Below, in pieces: positions 16,992-25,548 of a DNA stretch of 33,001 nucleotides. Location: positions 1 through 33,001 of the IMG/VR virus record IMGVR_UViG_3300034200_000298. The stretch is one strand, 5' to 3'. The notes under the pieces are model-generated. The model had not been told where the DNA came from, searched no databases, and saw only the letters and a list, made by a program, of their open reading frames with translations. How positions within the stretch are numbered: position 1 is the first letter of the stretch; each line of letters opens with the position of its first letter. Made by a program: the position numbers and the translations under genes. This DNA comes from a virus.

Positions 16992-18404
16992 ATGGCTGTC
17001 ACTCAGAATACCTACACAGGGGACGGAACCACCGTCCTCTTTTCTTTTACCTTCCCATACCTAGAGACTACCGACATCAAGGTTTCCCTTGACGGTACGA
17101 TTACAACTGCATACACCTTAGCCAACGCTACCACGATCCAATTCAACACAGCACCTGCTAATGGTGTTGCTATACGGATTTATCGCGTAACTGATGACGC
17201 AGCTCTTGCTGCTCAGTTCTACCCCGGTTCTGCTATTCGTTCTCAGGATCTGAATGATAACTTCACTCAGAACCTGTATGTGACGCAGGAGTCGAATAGG
17301 GATGCTGCCTCAGCTATCACCACGGCTAATGCAGCTACGGTCACGGCTAACAGTGCTGTAAGCACCGCTAATGCTGCTACAGCAACAGCTAACTCTGCTG
17401 TGTCTACGGCTAATGCTGCTACTGCTTCGGCTGCATCTGCGTCTGCTTCTGCTGCGTCTGCTGTTACCACTGCGAATGCTGCGTCTGCTTCTGCTGCAAG
17501 TGCTGTCTCTACAGCTAACACGGCTAACGCTAACGCCACTGCTGCGTTGAATGCTGCTGCAGAGGCTCTTGCTTACACCGTTGTAGCTAACGTTGCTGCT
17601 ATTCCTGCCTCACCAGTTAATGGTGATGCTATCCGCGTTACCAACTCTACAGGTATTGAGAGCTTCACTCCGTTGAGTGGTAAGCCTGTCGGGTTTGTTG
17701 GTGATGCTGGTCTGACTGTTGAGATCTACTACAGCAGCTCAACATCTACTTGGGTGTGGGTGCGTTATTACGCTGGTGATCCTGAGAATCGGTATGCTTC
17801 TGCTGCTGATATGACGCAGGCACAATCTGACATTCTTGGTCTTGATACTCAGAAGTTGGATGTTACTACTGCTGCGTCTACCTATCTCACTCAGTCAAAC
17901 GCTGCCTCCACCTACCAAACCCAGTCGGGGATGAGCAGCTACCTGACAACGGCTAACGCTGCTAGCACCTACCAGACCCAAGCTGGTATGAGCAGCTATG
18001 TCCCAACGTCTGCCATCGGTACGACCGTTCAGGCATACAACGCTAATAACGCTGTTACTGACACTGCTCAGACGTTTACCAAAGCTCAACGCGGCGCCTA
18101 CGTCACGCTCACCGATGCAGCAACGATTGCCACGGACCTGAGCCTCGGCAACCAGTTCCAGGTGGTTCTCGGTGGGTCAAGAACCCTTGGTGCCCCGACG
18201 AATGTTGTCGCTGGTCAGAGCGGTGTGATCCGTGTGGTCCAGGACAGCACCGGCTCCAGAACGCTTGCCTACAACAGTGTCTTCAAATTCCCAGGGGGCA
18301 CGGCACCGACGCTCACCACAACGGCCAACGCTGTGGATCTACTGGCCTACCACTGCGAGACAACGACTCGCATTGCGGTCCGATTCATTGGTGACGTGAA
18401 ATGA
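16992..18404 (+). CDS. Tail fibre protein with T7 gp17-type N-terminal domain
   Basis: The 470-residue product begins with the T7 gp17-type attachment domain (residues 1-100: TYTGDGTTVLFSFTFPYLE, IRIYRVTDD, FYPGSAIRSQDLNDNF), which anchors the fibre to the tail. Residues about 104-195 are Thr/Ala/Asn/Ser repeats of the TANAAT/SAV type, a probable trimeric coiled shaft. Residues 292-335 hold two copies of an AASTYQTQ-GMSSY repeat. The last 110 residues form a beta-rich tip common in marine phage fibres. It is short compared with T7 gp17 (553). Its stop overlaps the next gene's ATG, so both fibre genes are coupled. Confidence 0.93.
   Translation: MAVTQNTYTGDGTTVLFSFTFPYLETTDIKVSLDGTITTAYTLANATTIQFNTAPANGVAIRIYRVTDDAALAAQFYPGSAIRSQDLNDNFTQNLYVTQESNRDAASAITTANAATVTANSAVSTANAATATANSAVSTANAATASAASASASAASAVTTANAASASAASAVSTANTANANATAALNAAAEALAYTVVANVAAIPASPVNGDAIRVTNSTGIESFTPLSGKPVGFVGDAGLTVEIYYSSSTSTWVWVRYYAGDPENRYASAADMTQAQSDILGLDTQKLDVTTAASTYLTQSNAASTYQTQSGMSSYLTTANAASTYQTQAGMSSYVPTSAIGTTVQAYNANNAVTDTAQTFTKAQRGAYVTLTDAATIATDLSLGNQFQVVLGGSRTLGAPTNVVAGQSGVIRVVQDSTGSRTLAYNSVFKFPGGTAPTLTTTANAVDLLAYHCETTTRIAVRFIGDVK
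17301..17577 (+). repeat. In-frame Ala/Thr/Asn/Ser repeat of the tail-fibre shaft
   Basis: Imperfect short repeats of the form ACGGCTAAC/TGCTGCT encode TANAAT, SAVSTA and SAASA units over about 92 residues. The reverse strand shows an open frame here only because of the repeat composition. Such tracts can change length by slippage or recombination. Confidence 0.8.
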
Positions 18405-21400
18405 GCGCCTTGAACAACAGCCTCTTGTTGGGGCAGGAAGGTGGTGGTGGGTACGCCATCTCACGTTCGCTCCGGTTCTCATCATCCGACAGCAGTTTCC
18501 TCAGTCGCACCCCCGCATCAGCCGGCAACCGCAAGACGTGGACTTATTCGTTTTGGTTTAAGTTAGCAAAAGTTACTGGCTATCAATACTTCTTGTCTGC
18601 AAATGACCCGTCCGGAAGCGGTAGCAACTACGACATCCTCCAGATGGACAATAATGCGTCAACGATTGCTTTCTATGGCTACAACGGAAGCAGTTTTGAT
18701 TGGTTATTAAGCTCTGATGCAGTTTTCAGAGACCCATCTGCATGGCAGCATTTTGTTATTTCGTTTGACACCACTCAATCAACAGCGTCGAATCGGGTCA
18801 AGTGGTGGCATAACGGCAATCTGCTAACCCTTAATCGCAGTGGCTACACGACCTACCCAAGCCTTAACACTGAATCAAGAATTAATAACACGGTAAGCCA
18901 GAGAATCTCGGATCAGACGTATGGACTTAGTTCATACGTCGCCGACATCCACTTCTGCGATGGCACCGCATATGACGCATCGGCATTTGGGGAGTTCGAC
19001 GCCAACGGTATCTGGCAACCTAAAAAGTTTGCTGGTGTCTACGGTGCAAGCGGTTTCAAACTCTCGTTCTCCGACAACAGCACCGCCGCCGCATTAGGGA
19101 CGGACACTAGTGGGAATGGGAATACGTGGACTGTCAATAACATTAGCGTTAGCACTGGTGGTCCCACATCCGTTGCTGCAGCATCTGGTGCGCTGCCCGT
19201 CTACAACACCACCGACACCTACGGCGCAACCAAGGGTACAGGAGTCCGCTCGGATTCGCTCGCTTCTAGCTTGGTCGCGTGCTTCCCTCTGGCCGATTCC
19301 AGCGGTCTGATCTCAACTGATGAAAGCCCCACTGGTCGAACCTCCTCGACCAAGAGCAGCACGCTGACGACCGTTAGCCATTCGACAGGCGTATCAAAGT
19401 TCTACGGCGGCTCTGCCAACCTGACAGCTGCGACATCAAAGATCGACTTTGGTGATTCGAACGACTTTTCGTACTTGGGGAACTCTTTGACAGTTGAGGG
19501 GTGGTTTTATGCGTCAGGCGATGGACAACTTTTCAGCAAAGGCAATACAGGAACAGGATCGTCCTGGATCTATGAATACTTTGTAACCATATCTGGCGGT
19601 TATATCGGTGTCGGAGCATCTCCTGATGGAACTCAGCCAGGAGGCAACTGGGCAATATATCAAGCAGCTATCTTCCCGCTGAATACGTGGAATCATGTTG
19701 CCTTAGTCATAAACACCTCAATTAGACTCTATCTTAATGGCATAAGTGTAGGAAGTTTTACTGGCTTTATTCCCGGAAGTACACTCAATACGTCAGCGCC
19801 ACTTGTTATTGGATCCCCTAGCAGCGACCGCAGCAGTTTTATTGGTTATGTTCAGGACTTCAGAGTTTACAAAGGTTCCACAGCTAAATACACCAGCAAC
19901 TTCAACCCACCCAGCGCCACGCAGAACGCCACGATTGCTGTAGGCAACGACAGCCTCGTAGACGTTCCCACTAATGGCAGCGAGGTTGATACGGGAAGTG
20001 GGGGGCAGGTGCGGGGGAATTACTGCACATTGAATCCACTGGATAAGGGCGGCGGTGCTTCTTCAGTCAACGGCAACCTTGACTTGTCCCTTTCAAGCGC
20101 CGGCTCAATTCGTTCAACGATTGGGATGTCATCCGGCAAATGGTTTTTTGAAGTAACTGTTGGGGCTACCAGCCTTACCGTTGGTATCGCAAAAAGCGGC
20201 ACAGCCCTGTCGGCCTATCTTGGAAGCCAAAGCAATGAATGGTCTTATGGCCAAAATGCTTCAAAGATCACAGGAGGTAGTGGCACCTCTTATGGCGTTA
20301 CCTTTACAACAGGTGATGTAATTGGCACTGCTTTCGATGCGGACAACGGCACACTGACTTTCTACAAGAATGGCAGCAGCCAAGGCACAGCATTTACTGG
20401 CTTAACCAGTGGACCTTACTTCTTTGCGGTAGGCGACAACAGCGCAACGTCCGGCCACGCTTGTAACTACGGCCAACGTCCCTTCGCCTACACCGCCCCC
20501 AGCGGCTTCAAGGCGCTCTGCACGGCAAACCTGCCCGCCCCACTAGTCACGAAGCCTAGTGACGTGATGGATGTGAAGCTCTACACCGGCAATGGCAGCA
20601 CGCAGACTATTTCGGGGTTGGGATTTAGCCCCGACTTTTTATGGTTCAAGGCAAGAAGCATTGCGTATAGTCACGCTTTGTATGACACGGTACGTGGCTA
20701 CACAAAGAGTTTGGTCAGCAATTCAACTGTCGCAGAAGGAACTGAAGCCGGAGGATTATCGGCCTTTAATAGTGATGGGTTTAGTTTGAACGGTGAAAAC
20801 ACCGCTTATGGTTCCACTAATACAAACGGTCAGACTTACGTCGCCTGGGCCTTCGACGCCGGAAGCTCCACCGTCACGAACACCGCAGGCTCCATCTCTA
20901 GTCAGGTGAGGGCTAATGCAAGTGCGGGGTTCTCGATTGTTACTTATACGGGGAACGCCAGTGCTGCCACTGTGGGACACGGTTTAGGTGTTGCACCTTC
21001 GCTTGTCATTATCAAAGACCGGGACGCTGCTAAAGAATGGCCGGTATATCACGCTTCACTTGGTTCCGGTGTTGCGCTACTTCTCAATTCCACTCTTGGA
21101 CAGCAAACATCTTCTGCTTATTTCAATGGTACGGCACCGACTAGCACGGTATTCAGCGTGGGCACCTCGCAAACAACTGGCGGCACAAACGATAAATACG
21201 TCGCCTACTGCTTCGCCCCAGTAGCCGGGTACTCTAGTTTCGGCAGCTACACCGGCAACGGCAGCGCGGATGGGCCGTTTGTGTATACCGGATTTAGGCC
21301 GAGGTTTGTGATGCACAAGCGCACGGATTCCACAAGTGTTTGGCAGATGTGGGACGTTTCAAGAAGTCCCTACAACGAAACCAGGAACTATCTCCTCGCT

Positions 21401-21580
21401 AATGCCTCAGACGCAGAGGTAGCCGGCCCAGGAGGAAGTGGCGCCTGGCAGCTAGACATCCTGTCAAACGGGTTCAAGATTCGCGCAGATGGTGTTGCCG
21501 CCCAAATGAATGCTTCCGGCGGCACTTATGTATATTGCGCCTTCGCAGAGTCGCCCTTCCAATACGCCCGCGCACGCTAG
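18401..21580 (+). CDS. Very large adhesin-like tail protein: LamG, LamG, SPRY and three C-terminal repeats
   Basis: The 1059-residue product is almost all beta. Residues about 20-240 and 310-505 resemble concanavalin-A/laminin-G jelly rolls (TWTYSFWFKL with YVADIHFCDG; SLTVEGWFYA with WNHVALVIN and YVQDFRVYKG). About 540-690 resembles a SPRY/B30.2 domain (GKWFFEVTV, DNGTLTFYKNG). The last third holds three repeats of a family opening with Y-T/G-N-G and G-PDFLWFK-like strands and closing with YVAWAF, YVAYCF and YVYCAF. These are typical carbohydrate-binding modules of cyanophage fibres, so a receptor-binding role is likely. It overlaps the T7-type fibre by four bases. Confidence 0.88.
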   Translation: MSALNNSLLLGQEGGGGYAISRSLRFSSSDSSFLSRTPASAGNRKTWTYSFWFKLAKVTGYQYFLSANDPSGSGSNYDILQMDNNASTIAFYGYNGSSFDWLLSSDAVFRDPSAWQHFVISFDTTQSTASNRVKWWHNGNLLTLNRSGYTTYPSLNTESRINNTVSQRISDQTYGLSSYVADIHFCDGTAYDASAFGEFDANGIWQPKKFAGVYGASGFKLSFSDNSTAAALGTDTSGNGNTWTVNNISVSTGGPTSVAAASGALPVYNTTDTYGATKGTGVRSDSLASSLVACFPLADSSGLISTDESPTGRTSSTKSSTLTTVSHSTGVSKFYGGSANLTAATSKIDFGDSNDFSYLGNSLTVEGWFYASGDGQLFSKGNTGTGSSWIYEYFVTISGGYIGVGASPDGTQPGGNWAIYQAAIFPLNTWNHVALVINTSIRLYLNGISVGSFTGFIPGSTLNTSAPLVIGSPSSDRSSFIGYVQDFRVYKGSTAKYTSNFNPPSATQNATIAVGNDSLVDVPTNGSEVDTGSGGQVRGNYCTLNPLDKGGGASSVNGNLDLSLSSAGSIRSTIGMSSGKWFFEVTVGATSLTVGIAKSGTALSAYLGSQSNEWSYGQNASKITGGSGTSYGVTFTTGDVIGTAFDADNGTLTFYKNGSSQGTAFTGLTSGPYFFAVGDNSATSGHACNYGQRPFAYTAPSGFKALCTANLPAPLVTKPSDVMDVKLYTGNGSTQTISGLGFSPDFLWFKARSIAYSHALYDTVRGYTKSLVSNSTVAEGTEAGGLSAFNSDGFSLNGENTAYGSTNTNGQTYVAWAFDAGSSTVTNTAGSISSQVRANASAGFSIVTYTGNASAATVGHGLGVAPSLVIIKDRDAAKEWPVYHASLGSGVALLLNSTLGQQTSSAYFNGTAPTSTVFSVGTSQTTGGTNDKYVAYCFAPVAGYSSFGSYTGNGSADGPFVYTGFRPRFVMHKRTDSTSVWQMWDVSRSPYNETRNYLLANASDAEVAGPGGSGAWQLDILSNGFKIRADGVAAQMNASGGTYVYCAFAESPFQYARAR

Positions 21581-21598
21581 TAGTGAACAAGCCTAATC

Positions 21599-22144
21599 AT
21601 GTTTATCCTTAACAACAAGCCCCTTTCACCAGATCGGGCATTTACAACTGAAGATGGAACTCAGTACCCAGCAAACTGGCTGAGATTATCCAGTCCTGAG
21701 GAACGGGCAGCACTTGGTATTACCGAGACCGAAGATGAGCCTTGGTACGACCAAAGGTTCTATTGGGGTGTAGGTAATCCAAAAGACCACGCTCAACTTG
21801 TCGAACAGTGGACTTCACAAATCAAACAGACCGCTGGATCTTTACTTGCTCAGACGGACTGGTTTATCACTCGTGCTTCTGAGACAGGCCTACAAGCCCC
21901 TCAGAGCGTGCTTGAGAGGCGTTCCTTGATACGTGCCATGAGCAACGATAAGGAAGCCTTCCTGAGCCTTACAGAGACCACTGAGCAGCTTGCTGAGTAT
22001 GTCACCAGTGCTGGATTCAATAACTGGGAAAGTGGTGCTTCGATTGACGGCGCTATCCCTCCTGTTGATGGCGTCACCAGCGGCACTGTAATTACCGGAG
22101 ACACGATCTTCGGTGGTTCTGGTAACGATACACTTACCTTCTAA
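21599..22144 (+). CDS. Tail fibre assembly-like protein with C-terminal RTX-like end
   Basis: The 181-residue protein has an N-terminal segment (LSPDRAFTTEDGTQYPANWLRL) and a central WTSQIKQTAGSLLAQTDWFITRASE-type helix followed by ERRSLIRAM. This pattern is shared by proteins encoded directly after tail fibres that assist fibre folding or attachment. The extreme C-terminus, GDTIFGGSGNDTLTF, matches the GGxGxDxLx nonapeptide of RTX calcium-binding proteins once. The function is inferred from position and the helix pattern. Confidence 0.6.
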   Translation: MFILNNKPLSPDRAFTTEDGTQYPANWLRLSSPEERAALGITETEDEPWYDQRFYWGVGNPKDHAQLVEQWTSQIKQTAGSLLAQTDWFITRASETGLQAPQSVLERRSLIRAMSNDKEAFLSLTETTEQLAEYVTSAGFNNWESGASIDGAIPPVDGVTSGTVITGDTIFGGSGNDTLTF

Positions 22145-22149
22145 GAGCA

Positions 22150-22347
22150 ATGATCACTATTCTTGGTATTAAAGTGTCCTATGAGGCACTTGCTTTCTTT
22201 GCGCTGTTTATTGGCTCTGAAATCATCGGTGCTTCCAAGCTCAAAGAGAACAGCATTGTCCAGATCCTTCTGCGTGGCATCGAGGCAATCAAACCTCACC
22301 GCACTGAGGACGACAAGATCCAACGTGTTAAAGATACGTTTAAGTAA
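22150..22347 (+). CDS. Small single-pass membrane protein, possible holin
   Basis: The 65-residue product has one hydrophobic helix at about residues 9-28 (YEALAFFALFIGSEIIGA) followed by a charged, basic tail with the HRTEDDKIQRVKDTFK segment. It is five bases upstream of the endolysin ATG, so it is a natural holin candidate, although a single short helix fits a pinholin or accessory membrane protein as well. No holin family is recognised from sequence alone. Confidence 0.7.
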   Translation: MITILGIKVSYEALAFFALFIGSEIIGASKLKENSIVQILLRGIEAIKPHRTEDDKIQRVKDTFK

Positions 22348-22352
22348 ACATC

Positions 22353-23330
22353 ATGGTACTACTGAAGGTAGCTCAATACTACCCTCAGCTTGACTCCGCA
22401 ACAGCTCACGGAGATCGGATGTGCTTCTCATCGACATGTGCGATGGCCATCAAGTATCTCCGTCCTGATGCTCTGAAGGGTAGTAATGCAGATGATGATT
22501 ACTTGAGAACAGTTCTCAAATACGGTGATACAACCCAATCCACCAGTCAGATCAAAGCCTGTCAGCAGTACGGTGTTTTTGCTTCCTTCTACCAGAAAGG
22601 AACCAGACAGACACTCCTCAACGAACTAAAAGCAGGCTATCCCGTAGCTGTTGGCATCCTGCACAAAGGTCACGTCTCCAATCCCGTTGGTGGTGGCCAC
22701 TGGATGCTTCTGATTGGTGATGACGGAGAACACGGTATCTTCCACGATCCATACGGTGAGATGGATAACGTCAACGGTGGCTATGTCAATGTTGGCTCTG
22801 GTGGTAAGAGTGTCAAATACACCTGGCGTAACTGGTTAAAGCGTTGGGAAGTTGAAGGTCCAGGTACTGGTTGGTTCATGACCTTCAGGCCAGTGCAGCA
22901 GACACGTCCACTCGTTACCTACGACAACACCTGGGCTGGTGTCAAAGCTGCTGCAACTACTGCAGGCAGCAAGCATCCCTCTGTTGTGGCAGCACAGTGG
23001 GCTCTTGAGAGCGGCTACGGCAAGCACACTTCTGGTAAGAACAACTACTTCGGCATCAAAGGAACCGAAGGCCAAGGCACACTCAAACGTACCACTGAAT
23101 TTGTCGGTGGTATGGAGATCAAAACAGACGCTTGGTTCAAAGATTACCCATCACTCTTTGAGTGCGTCCAAGATCTTGTTAACAAGTGGTACAGAGACTA
23201 CAAGAACTACAAAGGTATCAACCGTGCATCCTCTCCAGAAGAGTGCGCTCGTCTTCTTGTCGTCGAGAAATACGCCACTGATCCCGCTTATGCGGACAAA
23301 CTAATACGTATTCTGCGGGAACATGATTGA
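22353..23330 (+). CDS. Bifunctional endolysin: C39-like cysteine peptidase plus glucosaminidase
   Basis: The 325-residue enzyme has two domains. Residues 8-180 resemble a C39-like papain-fold peptidase: QLDS at 12-15, catalytic Cys24 in RMCFSSTCAM, His116 in GGGHWMLLIGDD and Asp132 in HDPYG. Residues about 190-325 are a glucosaminidase-type domain (VVAAQWALESGYGK, NNYFGIKG, KWYRDYKNYKGI), related to that in the internal virion protein at 9869. It would cleave both peptide and glycan bonds of the wall at the end of infection. No signal peptide is visible, so release would need a holin. It overlaps the next gene by eight bases. Confidence 0.9.
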   Translation: MVLLKVAQYYPQLDSATAHGDRMCFSSTCAMAIKYLRPDALKGSNADDDYLRTVLKYGDTTQSTSQIKACQQYGVFASFYQKGTRQTLLNELKAGYPVAVGILHKGHVSNPVGGGHWMLLIGDDGEHGIFHDPYGEMDNVNGGYVNVGSGGKSVKYTWRNWLKRWEVEGPGTGWFMTFRPVQQTRPLVTYDNTWAGVKAAATTAGSKHPSVVAAQWALESGYGKHTSGKNNYFGIKGTEGQGTLKRTTEFVGGMEIKTDAWFKDYPSLFECVQDLVNKWYRDYKNYKGINRASSPEECARLLVVEKYATDPAYADKLIRILREHD

Positions 23331-23556
23331 AGCCGCCGTATCTGGCACTATTGCCGTCTTCACCGCAGTTGTAGCACTGCATTCACGTATGCATAACCGT
23401 ATTTCTGATGTAGACAAACGCATTGATCAGGTCGAGCTGCGTATTGCTGAGAAATACGTGCAACGTGAAGAACTATCCTCAGCACTTCAGAAGATGGAGG
23501 ATCACATGATCCGCATCGAGAATAAGCTGGATCAAATTGTTTTGAGAAATGGCTAA
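23323..23556 (+). CDS. N-terminal membrane anchor plus coiled coil, possible holin or spanin-like protein
   Basis: The 77-residue protein has a hydrophobic N-terminal helix (about residues 4-20, AVSGTIAVFTAVVALHS) and a charged heptad-type coiled coil to residue 73. The layout fits an inner-membrane spanin or a small holin. It overlaps the endolysin by eight bases and the small terminase by eight bases, where T7 encodes its Rz-like lysis gene near gene 18. No outer-membrane lipoprotein partner with a lipobox was found. Confidence 0.7.
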   Translation: MIEAAVSGTIAVFTAVVALHSRMHNRISDVDKRIDQVELRIAEKYVQREELSSALQKMEDHMIRIENKLDQIVLRNG

Positions 23557-23812
23557 GAAAGTAAAAGCCACTGAAGATACTTTCAACGAACTCCATAACC
23601 TTGTCACTGCAGAACTCATCAGCCGTATTAAGTCCGGCGAGGCATCCACTGCAGACCTTAAAGCAGCCTGTGACTGGTTAGCAAAGAATGACATTACTGG
23701 AGTTGCAATGGAAGGTTCCCCTCTTGATCAACTTGTCAACATCCTCCCCAAGGTTGATCCTGAATTAGTTCGGAGTCGAATGAATGGCACGCGATTGGAA
23801 AAAAGAGTATAG
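23549..23812 (+). CDS. Terminase small subunit, T7 gp18-like
   Basis: The 87-residue product (T7 gp18 is 89) begins MAKKVKATEDTFNELHNLV and contains a helical SGEASTADLKAACDWLAKND segment, a pattern I associate with small terminases of cyanopodoviruses. It would recognise concatemer DNA and regulate the large subunit. It overlaps the upstream membrane-protein gene by eight bases and the downstream HNH gene by 29 bases. The large subunit lies 2.1 kb away, after three nuclease genes and another gene. Confidence 0.85.
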   Translation: MAKKVKATEDTFNELHNLVTAELISRIKSGEASTADLKAACDWLAKNDITGVAMEGSPLDQLVNILPKVDPELVRSRMNGTRLEKRV

Positions 23813-24029
23813 AGACCGTGCTGAATACTTGAAGTCATACCGTCGTGCTCATAAAAAACAAGATGCAGCACGAGCAAGAGCACGTCGATCAATGGGTGAT
23901 ATCCCAAGTGGTTATGAAGTCGACCACAAAGATAACAACCCAATGAATAACTCCCGTGAGAACCTGAAGATCGTTCCACGTAAAGCTAACCGTGCAAAGG
24001 GAGCACGTAAGACGAACGCTAAACGGTAA
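23784..24029 (+). CDS. Small HNH endonuclease
   Basis: The 81-residue protein has a very basic N-terminal half (KEYRDRAEYLKSYRRAHKK) and a compact HNH core at about 38-70: GYEVDHKDNNPMNNSRENLKIV. The Asp-His pair and the downstream Asn residues fit the beta-beta-alpha-metal nuclease fold. GGAG lies about nine bases before the ATG. It could be a free-standing homing-type nuclease or a packaging cofactor, as known for HNH proteins next to terminases in other phages. Its stop overlaps the next start (TAATG). Confidence 0.88.
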   Translation: MARDWKKEYRDRAEYLKSYRRAHKKQDAARARARRSMGDIPSGYEVDHKDNNPMNNSRENLKIVPRKANRAKGARKTNAKR

Positions 24030-24358
24030 TGACTCCCCTTCTTCCCTCGCCTGATCACTATCTCCAAAACCTAATAACCATGACAAGCCCTGAAGCAAAG
24101 CGTCTGTGGAGACGCGCTATTAAAGAGCACTTCAATTGTCAATGTGTTTACTGCGGAGAAACTTATGACGCTAATGAACTCACTCTTGATCATGTTCGGC
24201 CTAAAGCATATGGAGGATCTGACCTTACATCCAATCTTGTGCCCAGTTGTAGATCGTGTAATCAGGCAAAGGGAAGTCAAAACTGGCTCCAATGGATGAG
24301 AGCCACCTTCGGTGAAAACCCAAACAAAGAACAGCTTATTCTCTCTTGGATTAATTAA
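24029..24358 (+). CDS. HNH endonuclease with two CxxC pairs
   Basis: The frame codes for up to 109 residues. The HNH core is clear: CVYCGE at about 38-43, LTLDHVRPKAYGGSDLTSNLVPSC at about 51-74 and CRSCNQAKG, so a zinc site made by two CxxC pairs brackets the DH catalytic motif. The ATG at 24080 (MTSPEAKRLW) is a plausible alternative start, since the first 17 residues look unlike the family. It sits beside another HNH gene between the terminase subunits. Confidence 0.88.
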   Translation: MTPLLPSPDHYLQNLITMTSPEAKRLWRRAIKEHFNCQCVYCGETYDANELTLDHVRPKAYGGSDLTSNLVPSCRSCNQAKGSQNWLQWMRATFGENPNKEQLILSWIN

Positions 24359-24360
24359 TT

Positions 24361-25533
24361 ATGGCACCTAAGAAGCCCACTATGCTGCAACGTCAACGCG
24401 CCCTTCGCAAGCAGCAACAGCAAACCAAACAGCAGTCTGCTAAGCAGCTACCACCCAAAGGACAGTCGTCTGCTGATTCACGTCAAGCTCGTGGTCAACG
24501 TACAACCACGGCTAAAGCCCAAGCAGCCAACCAGCAACGAGTGATTGCTCGTGGCATGGAAGGTTTTATCCGACGTGGTAAAGCTCAAGATAAACTTGAT
24601 GCTGCAGCCAAGGGTACTCAAGGTACTGGTACTCGCACTGCAGGAGCGGGTGGTGGACTTGCTAAGCGGCAATCCTCTGCAGTTAGTCAGCGTACTAGCG
24701 GCAAGCCTGCTACCCAAGGCGGACGTGTGACTCCTTCTGCTTCCGGTCAGACTTCATCTAACCGTGTTCAGCAAGTTCGTGTCCGCGATCTTGGCACTAC
24801 TAAACCAAGTGCTATGTCTGGCAGTGGTTCTCGTGCTCTTCCTCCGGGGCGCGCTGGAGGTGGACTTGCCAGAGTTGGTAGTGCTGCAGCGGCCGCAGCC
24901 AAGAATCTCCCCAAAGCAGCCAAGTTTGCATCTGGACTGAAGGGTGGTTTGATCTCTGCCGCCCTTTACGAAGGTGGTTCACGTGCAATCGAGGCAGGTG
25001 TTGGTGCATACAAGAATGCAATCCGCACTGAACGTGGTCAACAGGCTGCATCTTCCGGTCAATCTGGTCGATACGTGCCAGGCAAGCAGCAATCTCGTGG
25101 TGGTATGGGTGGCGTTAGCAACATTCCTCCTGGTGAAGGGCCACGTAACAACCCTAATTATGGCAAGCCTGTCTCTAAACCCAAACCTTCTTCTACCCAA
25201 TCCGGGGGTGGTTCCACTCAATCTCGGAGTAGTGGTGGTGGATCCTCTCGTCCTGCAGCACCACGCCCTCAGTCTGGTCCTGCCTCCAGTGCAGGTATGA
25301 AGAACCAGGACAAGAACTTTAAGGGCAACGTCTTTGAAAAGACCTTTGGTTACAAGCCTGGTCAAGCTCCTGATCAACAGAAGGCTCGATTTAAGAGCGT
25401 CGACAACAAGTTCGGTCAAGACTCCGGCTACGAAAGCAAGACCAAGGTTGACGGCAGCAAGTATGCCGACAAAAAGCCTGACATGAGGAAGGTCAAAGAG
25501 TATGACCGCCTTCGTCGTAAGTACTACGACTGA
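24361..25533 (+). CDS. Gln/Gly/Ser-rich basic low-complexity protein
   Basis: The 390-residue protein has no recognised domain. Residues 1-120 are Gln/Lys/Arg-rich. An Ala-rich hydrophobic stretch near residues 172-220 (with AKFASGLKGGLISAALYEGG) could be a helix that meets membrane. Residues about 235-310 are Gly/Ser/Pro low complexity, and the end is Lys/Asp/Tyr-rich. It starts two bases after the HNH stop and is followed by a strong terminator. It is either a structural protein with disordered arms or a DNA-associated protein; evidence does not decide between them. Confidence 0.7.
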   Translation: MAPKKPTMLQRQRALRKQQQQTKQQSAKQLPPKGQSSADSRQARGQRTTTAKAQAANQQRVIARGMEGFIRRGKAQDKLDAAAKGTQGTGTRTAGAGGGLAKRQSSAVSQRTSGKPATQGGRVTPSASGQTSSNRVQQVRVRDLGTTKPSAMSGSGSRALPPGRAGGGLARVGSAAAAAAKNLPKAAKFASGLKGGLISAALYEGGSRAIEAGVGAYKNAIRTERGQQAASSGQSGRYVPGKQQSRGGMGGVSNIPPGEGPRNNPNYGKPVSKPKPSSTQSGGGSTQSRSSGGGSSRPAAPRPQSGPASSAGMKNQDKNFKGNVFEKTFGYKPGQAPDQQKARFKSVDNKFGQDSGYESKTKVDGSKYADKKPDMRKVKEYDRLRRKYYD

Positions 25534-25548
25534 TTCATAACACTCTCT

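Noticed and set aside
17267-17577. Short regular DNA repeats suggestive of a CRISPR-like array
   Set aside because: The repeats are in frame and encode Ala/Thr/Asn/Ser shaft units; there are no unique spacers of constant length.
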